Below are positions 49,593 through 57,754 of a stretch of DNA of 64,000 nt, piece by piece. Origin of the DNA: Poindextera sp041691315. GTDB taxonomy: Bacteria; Pseudomonadota; Alphaproteobacteria; Caulobacterales; Caulobacteraceae. Below the pieces are notes generated by a model. That model saw only the letters and a list, made by a program, of their open reading frames with translations. It made no database searches and was not told the DNA's origin. Position 1 is the stretch's first letter; every line of letters begins with the position of its first letter. The stretch spans positions 3,050 to 67,049 of the forward strand of contig JBEPUW010000021.1 in NCBI GenBank assembly GCA_041691315.1, given 5' to 3'. A program made the position numbers and the translations under genes.

Positions 49593-50987
49593 ATGACTGT
49601 CGCGAGCCCTCTCGAGACCCCGCTTCTGGCCGGAATGGCCCCACCGCCGGCCAAGGCGCCGTCCTTTTTCAAACAGTTGCGCCTGGCCAACGGCAATCAG
49701 TACGAGATGCTGCCGATGGCGCTCTACGAGCAGCCGATCGTCCAGCCGAAGGGGCTTATGGGGCGGATGCTGTGGGTCAATGACCCGGACGGCGTTCGTC
49801 GCGTCCTGCTCGATAACGTCGCCAACTACCCCAAGACCGACATGGAGAAGCGCTTCTTCAGCGCCATGTTCGGCGAGGGTCTGCTCAGCAGCGACGGGGC
49901 GACGTGGAAGGCCCACCGCAAGGTGATGGCCGGCTCCTTCGATCCGCGCAGCGTCGCCAGCTATGCGCCGGCCATGGCTGAAGCCACGATGGCTTTTCGC
50001 GAGCACTGGGACGCGCTGGATAACAATCCCGAGGTCGATATCGCCGAGGAGATGAAGCAGCTGACCTTGCAGATCATCTGCAAGACCATGTTCTCGTCCG
50101 ACGCCGACGACCTGATCGAATTGACCGGCCAGACGCTGGGCTTTACCCAGAGCGCGCTCAACTTCAGCCTGCTCGACATCCTGCCGGTCATCGGCCCGCG
50201 CCGCATGAAGGCCAAGGAAGAGGCCATCCATGCCGACTTCGCCAGGATGGACGCCGCCATCTACCGCATGATCGCCGAGCGCGAGAAGAACCTGGCCGAG
50301 GCGCCCAATGACCTGCTCACCCGCCTGATCGCGGCCAGGGACCCGGACAACGGCGCCGGAATGAATGCCAAAGAGATTCGCGACGAGGTCATCACCATCT
50401 TCATGGCCGGCCACGAGACGACGGCGGTGACCATGACCTGGGTCTGGTATCTGCTCTCCCAGCTGCCCGATGAGGAAGCCAGGCTGCACGCCGAACTGGA
50501 CGCCGTGCTCGGTGGACGCGTGCCGACCGCCGAGGACGTGCCCAACCTGCCGTACACGCGGATGTTCCTCGAAGAGGCCATGCGGCTCTATCCGCCGGCG
50601 CCCGGCATTTCGACCCGGGTGGCGCTGAAGGACGACGAGATCTGCGGCGTCAAGGTCAAGGCCGGGACCAGCGTGGGGATCGCGCCCTGGGTGCTGCATC
50701 GCCACCGCACCCTCTGGGACAATCCCGAAGTGTTCGATCCCGAGCGCTTCAACGTCCAGCGCAGCGTCGGGCGGCCGCGCTTCGCCTATCTGCCCTTCGG
50801 CGGCGGCCCGCGCGTCTGCATCGGCGCGGTGCTGGCCATGACCGAGGCCACCCTGATCCTGGCCGTGCTGGCCCAGCGCTACCAGCCGCGCCTGCTCGAC
50901 GGGGAGACCGTGACCCTGCAGACCCGCATCACTTTGCGGCCCAGGGACGGCATGAAGATGCGGCTGGAGAAGCGGGAGCTCGCTTAG
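49593..50987 (+). CDS. Cytochrome P450
   Basis: A 464-aa soluble P450 with no membrane anchor. The I-helix motif AGHETT is at about residues 271-276, ExxR at about 327-331 (EEAMRLYP), and the heme-binding FGGGPRVCIG with Cys409. Length and the helix pattern resemble the CYP4/CYP102-like bacterial types, but the substrate cannot be inferred. No ferredoxin or reductase gene is adjacent, so electrons would come from elsewhere. It sits between murB and ddl, interrupting the usual dcw order; base composition is like the surroundings. Confidence 0.93.
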   Translation: MTVASPLETPLLAGMAPPPAKAPSFFKQLRLANGNQYEMLPMALYEQPIVQPKGLMGRMLWVNDPDGVRRVLLDNVANYPKTDMEKRFFSAMFGEGLLSSDGATWKAHRKVMAGSFDPRSVASYAPAMAEATMAFREHWDALDNNPEVDIAEEMKQLTLQIICKTMFSSDADDLIELTGQTLGFTQSALNFSLLDILPVIGPRRMKAKEEAIHADFARMDAAIYRMIAEREKNLAEAPNDLLTRLIAARDPDNGAGMNAKEIRDEVITIFMAGHETTAVTMTWVWYLLSQLPDEEARLHAELDAVLGGRVPTAEDVPNLPYTRMFLEEAMRLYPPAPGISTRVALKDDEICGVKVKAGTSVGIAPWVLHRHRTLWDNPEVFDPERFNVQRSVGRPRFAYLPFGGGPRVCIGAVLAMTEATLILAVLAQRYQPRLLDGETVTLQTRITLRPRDGMKMRLEKRELA

Positions 50988-51000
50988 CGCCCACTTCAAC

Positions 51001-51097
51001 CGTCATCCCCCGCTGGAGCGAAGCGGAATGCGGGGGATCCATGAACACTGACCCTAGACGGTGTTCATGGGTGGCCCGAACAAGTCGGGCCATGACG
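51001..51097. repeat. Dispersed REP-like composite element, copy 2 (compact)
   Basis: CGTCATCCCCCGCTGGAGC ... GCGGGGGATCCATG, short spacer, then CATGGGTGGCCCGAACAAGT ... GGGCCATGACG. Both half hairpins are in direct contact here, unlike the copy at 9641-9790. Lies between the P450 gene and the convergent small gene. Confidence 0.75.
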
Positions 51098-51112
51098 AAA
51101 AAAGAAGGAGCG

Positions 51113-51445
51113 TCAGGCGTAGAGGTTGAGTTTCGGATCGACCCGTGGATCGTAGGGTTGCGCCGAGGCTTGGCCGGTCTCAGTCGGGTTGGTCTGGTCG
51201 GGGTTCAGCTGCGGCTGGGTGGTCCCGCCGGGTTGCTGAACCGCGTTGGCGCCCGGGAGCTGGCTCAGGCTGCCGCCGAAGGTGACCGCCGGCGTCCCTT
51301 GGCCGGGTCCGGGTGAAGCGCTCGAACCCGACTTGGGATCGGCGTTCGGACTGCCCGGCGGATGCGCCGGGTTGATGTCCTTCTTGGCCAGCGCCACGTC
51401 GGCGCAGTCCATGCAGACGAAGCCGTTGACCACCTGGATTGTCAT
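51113..51445 (-). CDS. Small low-complexity protein, unknown function
   Basis: A 110-aa product. The N-terminal 25 residues (MTIQVVNGFVCMDCADVALAKKD) contain a CMDC pair that could bind metal or form a disulphide. The rest is Pro/Gly/Gln/Ser-rich (PGPGQGTPAVTFGGSLSQLPGANAVQ type) and probably unstructured. No family was recognised. It is on the opposite strand to the flanking P450 and ddl genes. Coding status rests on the open frame and an upstream GGAAAAGC-type stretch. Confidence 0.5.
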   Translation of the reverse strand: MTIQVVNGFVCMDCADVALAKKDINPAHPPGSPNADPKSGSSASPGPGQGTPAVTFGGSLSQLPGANAVQQPGGTTQPQLNPDQTNPTETGQASAQPYDPRVDPKLNLYA

Positions 51446-51530
51446 GGCAGGCCCTTCTGCTGCGCTTTTCCTGTTAGTCGAAGCGGCTTAACAGCCGGTT
51501 TCATCGCTCAACCCGAGGATTCGCCAGCCT

Positions 51531-52475
51531 ATGTCCCAGCGCCTGACCGGCCATCATGTCGCGGTGCTGCTGGGCGGCCTCTCGTCCGAGCGGGAGGTGT
51601 CGCTGGTCTCCGGCCGCGAATGCGCCGACGCGCTGGAGCGGCTGGGCGCCACGGTCAGCCGCGTCGACGCCGGCCGCGACCTGGCCGAGGTGCTGACCCG
51701 GCTCAAGCCCGACGTGGTGTTCAACGCCCTGCACGGCATCTGGGGCGAGGACGGATCGGTGCAAGGGGTGCTTGAGACCCTGGCGCTGCCCTACACCCAT
51801 TGTGGCGTGCTGGCCTCGGCGCTGGCCATGGACAAGGTCAAGGCCAAGGCGGTGATGGCGGCCGCCGGCGTCATCGTGCCGGGCGGCGGCCTGTTCGACC
51901 GCTTCAAGGCCGCCCGCGAGCACGTCATGGCCCCGCCCTATGTGGTGAAGCCCAACGCGGAGGGCTCCTCGGTCGGGGTGTTCCTGGTCTTCGAAGGCGC
52001 CAACGGCCCGCCGCAGGAACTGGTCGCACCGTCCTGGACCTTCGGCGACCAGGTGTTGATCGAGCCCTATATCCCGGGCCTGGAACTGGCCGTGGCGGTG
52101 ATGGACGGCCAGGCGCTGACGGTCACCGAAATCGTGCCGCGCGCCGGCTTCTACGACTATGAGGCCAAGTACGGCGAGGACGGCTCGTCGCACATCATTC
52201 CGGCCCGCATGCCGGCGCAAGCCGCCCAGCGAGCGCTGCGCATGGCCGAACTCGCCCACGCCGCGCTTGGTTGCCGAGGCGTTACGAGAACCGACCTCCG
52301 TTATGACGACATTAACGACATTCTGGTCCTGTTGGAGGTCAACACCCAGCCGGGAATGACGCCCACTTCGCTCGTGCCGGAGCAGGCGGCGCACAAGGGC
52401 GTGGGGTTCGACGAGTTGGTGGGCTGGATCGTGGAGGATGCCTATGGCCGCGGCGATGCGAGGGGGATCGCCTAG
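51531..52475 (+). CDS. ddl: D-alanine--D-alanine ligase
   Basis: A 314-aa ATP-grasp ligase that makes the D-Ala-D-Ala end of the stem peptide. Marks are VLLGGLSSEREVSLVSGREC at the N-terminus, FNALHGIWGEDGSVQGVLE, VKPNAEGSSVGVFLV (ATP-grasp loop), LELAVAVMDG, and LLEVNTQPGMTPTSLVPEQA. Full length. It overlaps ftsQ by 32 bp. Confidence 0.97.
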   Translation: MSQRLTGHHVAVLLGGLSSEREVSLVSGRECADALERLGATVSRVDAGRDLAEVLTRLKPDVVFNALHGIWGEDGSVQGVLETLALPYTHCGVLASALAMDKVKAKAVMAAAGVIVPGGGLFDRFKAAREHVMAPPYVVKPNAEGSSVGVFLVFEGANGPPQELVAPSWTFGDQVLIEPYIPGLELAVAVMDGQALTVTEIVPRAGFYDYEAKYGEDGSSHIIPARMPAQAAQRALRMAELAHAALGCRGVTRTDLRYDDINDILVLLEVNTQPGMTPTSLVPEQAAHKGVGFDELVGWIVEDAYGRGDARGIA

Positions 52476-53370
52476 CCGCGTTCGGGGCCGGGTCAGGCCC
52501 AAGGTTGCGCAGCCGCAGCGGCGCGCGGCAAAGCCGGCCAAGCCCACGAAATCGAAACCTTACGCCCCGGCCAAGCTCGCCGCCGCCCAGAGCCTGGGCC
52601 TGGCGCCACTGACGGCGGTCAGTCTGGCCGGCCTGATCGCGCTGATCGGCGTCGTCGCTGTGCTGGCCACCGATCCGCGCGTGCACCGGATGCGCGACCA
52701 GGTGGTCGCCAATATCGACGACGGCCTGATCGGGCTTGGCTTGCGCGTCGCCGCCGTGCAGGTCCAGGGCGCGACGCCGGCGGCCGCCGCCGACATCCTG
52801 AAGGCCGCGGCGCTCGGCAAGAACCAGCCGATCCTGCATCTGGACCTGAACGCCGTGCGCGGGCGGGTCGAGTCCGTAGGCTGGGTCAAGTCGGCCAAGG
52901 TCATCCGGCTATTGCCCGACACCATTGTCATCGCCGTCACCCAGCGCCAGACCATGGCGGTCTGGCAGCACGCCGGCCGCAACCTGGTCATCGACAGCGA
53001 GGGCCGCACCATCCCCGAAGCCGACCCCGGCCAGTTCACCGACCTGCCGCTGGTGGTGGGCGAGGGGGCCGACCAGGCCGCCCCGGCGGTGCTCAAGCTG
53101 CTGCATCCCCGCGGCCGGCTGATGGAACGGCTGGACGCCATCGTCCGCGTCGACGACCGCCGCTGGGACCTGCGCACCAAGGACGGCGGGCTGATCGAGC
53201 TGCCGGCCGACAACGAGGCCGCCGCGCTCGACCAGCTCGACAAGCTCGACCAGCAATCGCGAATTCTCGATCTCGGCTTCGCGCGCATCGACCTGCGCGA
53301 TCCGGATCTGGTGGCCGTGCGTCCGCGCGACGCCGGCCCGAACGCTCCGCCGGCGGCCAACGGCGCATGA
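52444..53370 (+). CDS. ftsQ: Cell division protein FtsQ
   Basis: A 308-aa bitopic divisome protein. A long basic Pro/Lys-rich cytoplasmic N-terminus (RGRVRPKVAQPQRRAAKPAKPTK), one transmembrane segment (about 56-75, LTAVSLAGLIALIGVVAVLA), then a POTRA domain (about 100-170, AVQVQGATPAAAADILKAAALGK) and the FtsQ beta-domain with VGWVKSAKVIRLLPDTIVIAVTQRQTMAVW. The ATG at 52444 is 6 bases after GGAGG; an ATG at 52438 is also possible. Its stop overlaps ftsA by 4 bp. Confidence 0.93.
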   Translation: MAAAMRGGSPSRVRGRVRPKVAQPQRRAAKPAKPTKSKPYAPAKLAAAQSLGLAPLTAVSLAGLIALIGVVAVLATDPRVHRMRDQVVANIDDGLIGLGLRVAAVQVQGATPAAAADILKAAALGKNQPILHLDLNAVRGRVESVGWVKSAKVIRLLPDTIVIAVTQRQTMAVWQHAGRNLVIDSEGRTIPEADPGQFTDLPLVVGEGADQAAPAVLKLLHPRGRLMERLDAIVRVDDRRWDLRTKDGGLIELPADNEAAALDQLDKLDQQSRILDLGFARIDLRDPDLVAVRPRDAGPNAPPAANGA

Positions 53371-54719
53371 ACACCTTGACTGTGGAGAGCTTTAAGATGT
53401 CGCGGCTTGAGGATCGGCGGGAAGCCCGGGATGGGCTGAAGGGCCTGGCGGGACGCCAACCGGTGGTGGCGGCGCTCGACCTCGGCGCCTCGAAGGTCAC
53501 TTGCTTCATCATGAAGCCGGGCGGCATCAACCGCGAGGCCCACACCCTGCAGACCGCTGGCGTTGGCCACGTACAGTCGCGCGGCGTGCGCGGCGGCTCC
53601 ATCGTCAACATGGACGAGGCCACCGACGCTATCGCGCAGGCGGTCGAACGCGCCGAGACGGTCGCTGGGGTCAGCGTCCAGGGCGTCGCCGTGACCACCT
53701 CCGGCGGCCAGCTGGCCAGCCACAGAGTCGCTTCCGAAATCCCCCTGGGCTCGCGGCCGATCTCCGATGTCGACCTCAGCCGCGCCATCTCCGCGGCGGT
53801 GGCCCAGGTGCGCCTGCCCGGCCGGCGGCTGATCCATCTGCTGCCCATCACCTGGTCGGTGGACTCTCAGCGCGGCGTGCGCGATCCGCGCTCGATGTTC
53901 GGCAAGGTGCTCAGGCTCGACCTGATGGTGGTCTCGATCAGCGAGGCCATGTTCCAGATGCTCGGCTTCTGCGTCGAGCGCGCTCACTTGGAGTTCCGCG
54001 GCGTCGTCGCCGCGCCGTTCGCGTCCGGCCTGGCGGCGCTCGAGGACGACGAGATGGACCTGGGCTGCATCTGCCTGGACATGGGCGGCGGCTCGACCTC
54101 GGTGGCGGTGTTCGCGGGCGGCTCGCTGGTGCATGTCGACAGCCTCGCCGTCGGCGGCGGCCACGTGACGGCCGACATCGCGCGCGGCCTCTCCACCTCC
54201 ATCGCCGGCGCCGAGCGGATCAAGACCCTGCACGGCTCGGCCATCGCCTCGGCCAACGAGGACCGCGAAATGATCGAGGCGCCGCCGCGCGGCGACGATC
54301 CGGGCGCCGGTCCGGTGATCGCGCCGCGCTCGCTGCTCAAGGGCATTATCGCGCCGCGCGTCGAGGAGACGCTGGAGCTGCTGCGCGAACGCCTGCGCGC
54401 GGCCGGCGCGCCGCTGGAGCCCAGCGCCGGCGTGGTGCTGACGGGGGGCGCCAGCCAGCTCGCCGGCGTCCGCGAAGTGGCCGTGCGGGTATTCGACCGT
54501 CCGGTGCGTCTTGGCCGGCCGAGGCGGGTGCCGCACCTGGCCGACGCCGCCTCCGGCCCAGCCTTCTGCGCTGCCGCCGGGGTGCTGCAGCGCGCCGCCT
54601 TCGGCCCCCGCGAAGCGGTGACCTACAAGCCCAAGGGTGGACGCTCGCGCTCGGCCATGCCCGACGCCCACGCCACGCCACTGACCCGCGCCGCGGTCTG
54701 GCTGCGCGACAACCTCTGA
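53367..54719 (+). CDS. ftsA: Cell division protein FtsA
   Basis: A 450-aa actin-like ATPase that tethers FtsZ to the membrane. Marks: VVAALDLGASKVTCFI (phosphate 1 motif), SRGVRGGSIVNMDEATDAI, the 1C subdomain, CLDMGGGSTSVAVF (phosphate 2), and LTGGASQLAGVREVA (adenosine motif). The C-terminus TPLTRAAVWLRDNL is the amphipathic membrane-targeting helix. The stop is 250 bp before ftsZ, which leaves room for a separate ftsZ promoter. Confidence 0.96.
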   Translation: MNTLTVESFKMSRLEDRREARDGLKGLAGRQPVVAALDLGASKVTCFIMKPGGINREAHTLQTAGVGHVQSRGVRGGSIVNMDEATDAIAQAVERAETVAGVSVQGVAVTTSGGQLASHRVASEIPLGSRPISDVDLSRAISAAVAQVRLPGRRLIHLLPITWSVDSQRGVRDPRSMFGKVLRLDLMVVSISEAMFQMLGFCVERAHLEFRGVVAAPFASGLAALEDDEMDLGCICLDMGGGSTSVAVFAGGSLVHVDSLAVGGGHVTADIARGLSTSIAGAERIKTLHGSAIASANEDREMIEAPPRGDDPGAGPVIAPRSLLKGIIAPRVEETLELLRERLRAAGAPLEPSAGVVLTGGASQLAGVREVAVRVFDRPVRLGRPRRVPHLADAASGPAFCAAAGVLQRAAFGPREAVTYKPKGGRSRSAMPDAHATPLTRAAVWLRDNL

Positions 54720-54813
54720 ACAGAGATTCGTTCCGCCTGGGGAACAAGACTAAGGCGGAAATGGGTCGCGACGTCTGGGCTTCGAGCGTCGCAACCGCTT
54801 TCGAATCAACAAT

Positions 54814-54829
54814 TTTGTCGTGCGACAAA
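54814..54829. promoter_or_regulatory. Perfect inverted repeat TTTGTCG-TG-CGACAAA
   Basis: A 7-2-7 inverted repeat in the ftsZ leader, between two GANTC sites and 32 bp upstream of the CtrA box. Could bind an unknown dimeric regulator or fold in RNA. No known factor was recognised. Confidence 0.35.
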
Positions 54830-54860
54830 GTCGACGCGCCGCCGACTCAGGCTAATGCGA

Positions 54861-54875
54861 TTAACCACCGATTAA
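54861..54875 (+). promoter_or_regulatory. Perfect CtrA box upstream of ftsZ
   Basis: TTAACCACCGATTAA is an exact match to the CtrA consensus TTAA-N7-TTAA, about 95 bp upstream of the ftsZ start. In Caulobacter, CtrA represses ftsZ in swarmer cells through a box at its promoter. Sequence and position support the same control here. Confidence 0.8.
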
Positions 54876-54969
54876 CGTTAGTAAGCGCTGAATCAGGTCA
54901 TCCGTCGCGGGCCCGGCAGACGGGTCGCCGGACGTCGCCGCAGTACGGAAGTTAGGACGAGGGGTCCCC

Positions 54970-56538
54970 ATGGCTATTCACCTTTCCGCGCCGCGGACCA
55001 CTGAACTGAAGCCGCGTATCGTGGTCTTTGGCGTCGGGGGCGCGGGCGGCAACGCCGTCAACAACATGATCGAGTCGGGCCTCGAGGGGGTCGAGTTCGT
55101 CACCGCCAACACCGACGCCCAGCAGCTGTCGCGCTCGTTGACCGAACGACGCATCCAGCTCGGCGTCATGGTGACGCAAGGGCTGGGCGCTGGCGCCCAT
55201 CCCGAGATCGGCATGTCGGCGGCCGAGGAGTCCGGTCTTGAGATCGGCGAACATCTCGACGGCGCGCACATGGTGTTCATCACCGCCGGCATGGGCGGCG
55301 GCACCGGCACCGGCGCAGCCCCGATCATCGCCAAGACCGCCCGCGAGCGCGGCATCCTGACCGTGGGCGTCGTCACCAAGCCCTTCACCTTCGAAGGCCG
55401 CCACCGCATGCGGCTGGCCGACGCAGGCATCGCCGAGCTGCAACGTTACGTCGACACCCTGATCGTCATCCCCAATCAGAATCTGTTCCGCATCGCCAAC
55501 GAGCGCACCACCTTCACCGAGGCCTTCGCCATGGCCGACCAGGTGCTGCATTCCGGCGTCCGCTCGATCACCGACCTGATGGTGCTGCCCGGCCTGATCA
55601 ATCTCGACTTCGCCGACGTCCGCACGGTGATGACCGAGATGGGCAAGGCGATGATGGGCACCGGCGAAGCCTCCGGCGAGGACCGCGCCCTGGTCGCCTC
55701 GCAGAACGCCATCGCCAATCCGCTGCTCGACGAGGTCTCGCTCAAGGGCGCCCGCGCCGTGCTGGTCAACGTGACCGGCGGGCTGGACATGACCCTGCTC
55801 GAGGTCGACGAGGCGGCCAACGCCATTTCCGACCAGGTCGATCCGGAAGCCAACATCATCTTCGGCGCCGCCTTCGATCCCTCGCTCGAGGGCAAGATCA
55901 GAGTTTCCGTGGTCGCCACCGGCATGGACGGCCAGTCGATCGCCGCCATCGAGCCCAAGCCCGCCCGGGCCAGCCAGCCGGCGCTTGCGCCGATGACCAT
56001 CCGCGAACCGGCGCCGGCCGCCGTTCCGGTCCGCGAGCCGGTCACGGCCAGCGCCAGCGTCGCCACGGTCCAGCCGCAGCCCGAGCGCGTCATCGAGCCA
56101 GTGACCGCCGCCGAGACCGCGCCCAGCGCCGGCGGGCTCGACCTCGCCGCCGAGTTCAAGCCGGTCTTCACCCGCGATGCGCCGCTTAGCCTGGACCAGG
56201 GCGACCTCTACGAAGCCCCGGCCGCCATCGAGCCCGAACGCACCGCCGCCAAGGCGGAGCCCGAGGTCGAGGAAGAGGGCCTCTTGCTGCACAGCCACGT
56301 GCCGATCGGCGACGAACGCCAGCAGAAGAACGGCTGGAAGATTCCCAGCCTGTTCGGCGGACGCGCCCGCAACGACCAGCCGCCGCCGCTGCGCGACTAC
56401 CGCGGCGATCCGACGCCGGTCCTGCAGGCCCGCGCCGCCGCCAGCGCCCAGGCCGCCCTGCAACCCGCGCCCGAGGCGCAGGCCGACGCCGGCGAAGACC
56501 TGGAAATCCCCTCCTTCCTGCGCCGTCTGGCCAACTAG
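54970..56538 (+). CDS. ftsZ: Cell division protein FtsZ
   Basis: A 522-aa tubulin-like GTPase that forms the division ring. The GTP-binding GGGTGTG is at residues 109-115 (GMGGGTGTGAAP); the T7 loop N211-L-D213-F-A-D216 supplies the catalytic Asp for GTP hydrolysis in the next subunit. The core ends near 320 and is followed by a roughly 180-residue disordered, Pro/Ala/Glu-rich linker. A C-terminal peptide (LEIPSFLRRLAN) is the binding site for FtsA and other partners. The long linker is typical of Caulobacter FtsZ (508 aa). Start ATG at 54970 with GACGAGGGG upstream. Confidence 0.98.
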   Translation: MAIHLSAPRTTELKPRIVVFGVGGAGGNAVNNMIESGLEGVEFVTANTDAQQLSRSLTERRIQLGVMVTQGLGAGAHPEIGMSAAEESGLEIGEHLDGAHMVFITAGMGGGTGTGAAPIIAKTARERGILTVGVVTKPFTFEGRHRMRLADAGIAELQRYVDTLIVIPNQNLFRIANERTTFTEAFAMADQVLHSGVRSITDLMVLPGLINLDFADVRTVMTEMGKAMMGTGEASGEDRALVASQNAIANPLLDEVSLKGARAVLVNVTGGLDMTLLEVDEAANAISDQVDPEANIIFGAAFDPSLEGKIRVSVVATGMDGQSIAAIEPKPARASQPALAPMTIREPAPAAVPVREPVTASASVATVQPQPERVIEPVTAAETAPSAGGLDLAAEFKPVFTRDAPLSLDQGDLYEAPAAIEPERTAAKAEPEVEEEGLLLHSHVPIGDERQQKNGWKIPSLFGGRARNDQPPPLRDYRGDPTPVLQARAAASAQAALQPAPEAQADAGEDLEIPSFLRRLAN

Positions 56539-56572
56539 GACCGACATACAAAGCCTTTATGGGTGGCGACGA

Positions 56573-56605
56573 AAGCCCCTTCTCCGTTTCGGGGAGGGGG
56601 CCGAC
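56573..56605. terminator. Hairpin downstream of ftsZ
   Basis: CCCCTTCTCCG-TTT-CGGGGAGGGGG forms a GC-rich stem about 35 bp after the ftsZ stop. It could end the ftsZ transcript; there is no good U-tract, so it may only be a 3' stabiliser. The AT-rich stretch that follows (about 56625-56675) may hold an lpxC promoter. Confidence 0.35.
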
Positions 56606-56764
56606 GTCGGACGGCCGGACCTAAATTCTCCAAACAAAATCAAAGACTAAACCTCGAAACATTCGGACACGTTAGTTGAGTTGCCGCATCGAGGGCATCA
56701 CCCTAATCCGTCAGGCTTGGCTTTTGGCGACTCCGTTCGCCCCCTTGGCATAGGCGGTCCAGAC

Positions 56765-57658
56765 TTGGCGACATCGGCGGTCTTCCAGCACACCCTCGGC
56801 GCCTCCGTCGTCTTCGAAGGCGTCGGCCTGCACAGCGGCCAGTCCATGACCTGCGCCCTGCGTCCGGCTGCAGTGGGCGCCGGCGTCACCTTCATCCGCA
56901 CCGATCTTGCCGGCGACAATCGCATTCCCGCCCGCGCCGAGGCGGTGATCCGCACCCAGCTTGGCACCGTGATCGGCAACGCCGCCGGCGCCGAGGTCTC
57001 GACCATCGAGCACCTGATGTCCGCCTTTGCGGCGCTTGGCGTCGACAACGCCATCGTCGAGCTGGACGGCCCCGAGCTGCCGATCATGGACGGCTCGGCC
57101 GAGCCTTTCGTGCGCCTGATCGACCAGGCCGGCGTCGAGTCCCAGAACGCGCCGCGCCACTATATCGAGATCGTCGAGCCCATCGAGGTGATCGACGGCG
57201 ACAAGCGCGCCGCCCTGGTTCCCGCCGACCGCTTCGAAATGGCCTTCGAGATCGACTTCGCCAGCGCCGCGATCGGCGGCCAGCGCATCGACATCGTGCT
57301 CGACGAGGAAGCCTTTCGCGACGGACTGGCGGCCAGCCGCACCTTCGGCTTCCTGCATGAGGTCGAGGCGCTGCGGAAGGCCGGGCTCGCCCGCGGCGGT
57401 TCGATGGACAACTGCCTGGTCATCGACGGCGACCAGTTGATGAATCCCGAAGGCCTGCGCTCGAGCGACGAATTCGTCCGCCACAAGGCCCTGGATGCGC
57501 TTGGCGACCTCTATCTGCTCGGCGCGCCGCTGATCGGCCGATTCGAGGGCGTACTCGCCGGCCACACCTTGAACAACGCACTGGCCCGTGCGGTTCTGGC
57601 CCGTCCCGAGGCCTGGCGCACCCGGCTCTATGCCGAAGCGCTGGCCGAGGCGGTCTGA
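56765..57658 (+). CDS. lpxC: UDP-3-O-acyl-N-acetylglucosamine deacetylase
   Basis: A 297-aa zinc deacetylase that carries out the first committed step of lipid A synthesis. Zinc ligands with this start: H83 (VSTIEHLMSA), H240 and D244 (FVRHKALDALGDLYLLG). FQHTLGASVVFEGVGLHSGQ is the normal N-terminal strand. The open frame begins earlier, at a TTG at 56681, but the conserved domain starts at 56765, where a TTG follows a GGCGG stretch; the length then fits the family. The exact start is uncertain. Confidence 0.93.
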   Translation: MATSAVFQHTLGASVVFEGVGLHSGQSMTCALRPAAVGAGVTFIRTDLAGDNRIPARAEAVIRTQLGTVIGNAAGAEVSTIEHLMSAFAALGVDNAIVELDGPELPIMDGSAEPFVRLIDQAGVESQNAPRHYIEIVEPIEVIDGDKRAALVPADRFEMAFEIDFASAAIGGQRIDIVLDEEAFRDGLAASRTFGFLHEVEALRKAGLARGGSMDNCLVIDGDQLMNPEGLRSSDEFVRHKALDALGDLYLLGAPLIGRFEGVLAGHTLNNALARAVLARPEAWRTRLYAEALAEAV

Positions 57659-57754
57659 CACACCTCCAGGCGCCGCCATCCGGTTTGCGCGCCGCCGGAG
57701 CTAGTGTAGAAGCCTCACTTCCTAAGCTCCGTCTTCCTTTGGCGCGGGGGCGTC

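Larger units (their letters stand above)
54725..54894. promoter_or_regulatory. Cluster of four GANTC (CcrM) sites in the ftsZ leader
   Basis: GATTC at 54725-54729, GAATC at 54803-54807, GACTC at 54844-54848 and GAATC at 54890-54894. Such sites are rare in GC-rich genomes, yet four lie within 170 bp. In Caulobacter, CcrM methylation at GANTC sites in the ftsZ promoter affects its transcription; here the same logic is inferred. Confidence 0.65.

Noticed and set aside
52560..54671. 703-codon open frame on the minus strand across ftsQ and ftsA
   Set aside because: It is antisense to two well-supported genes and shows no recognisable domain.
54952..56547. 531-codon open frame opposite ftsZ
   Set aside because: Antisense shadow of ftsZ with biased Gly/Asp/His content and no start signal.
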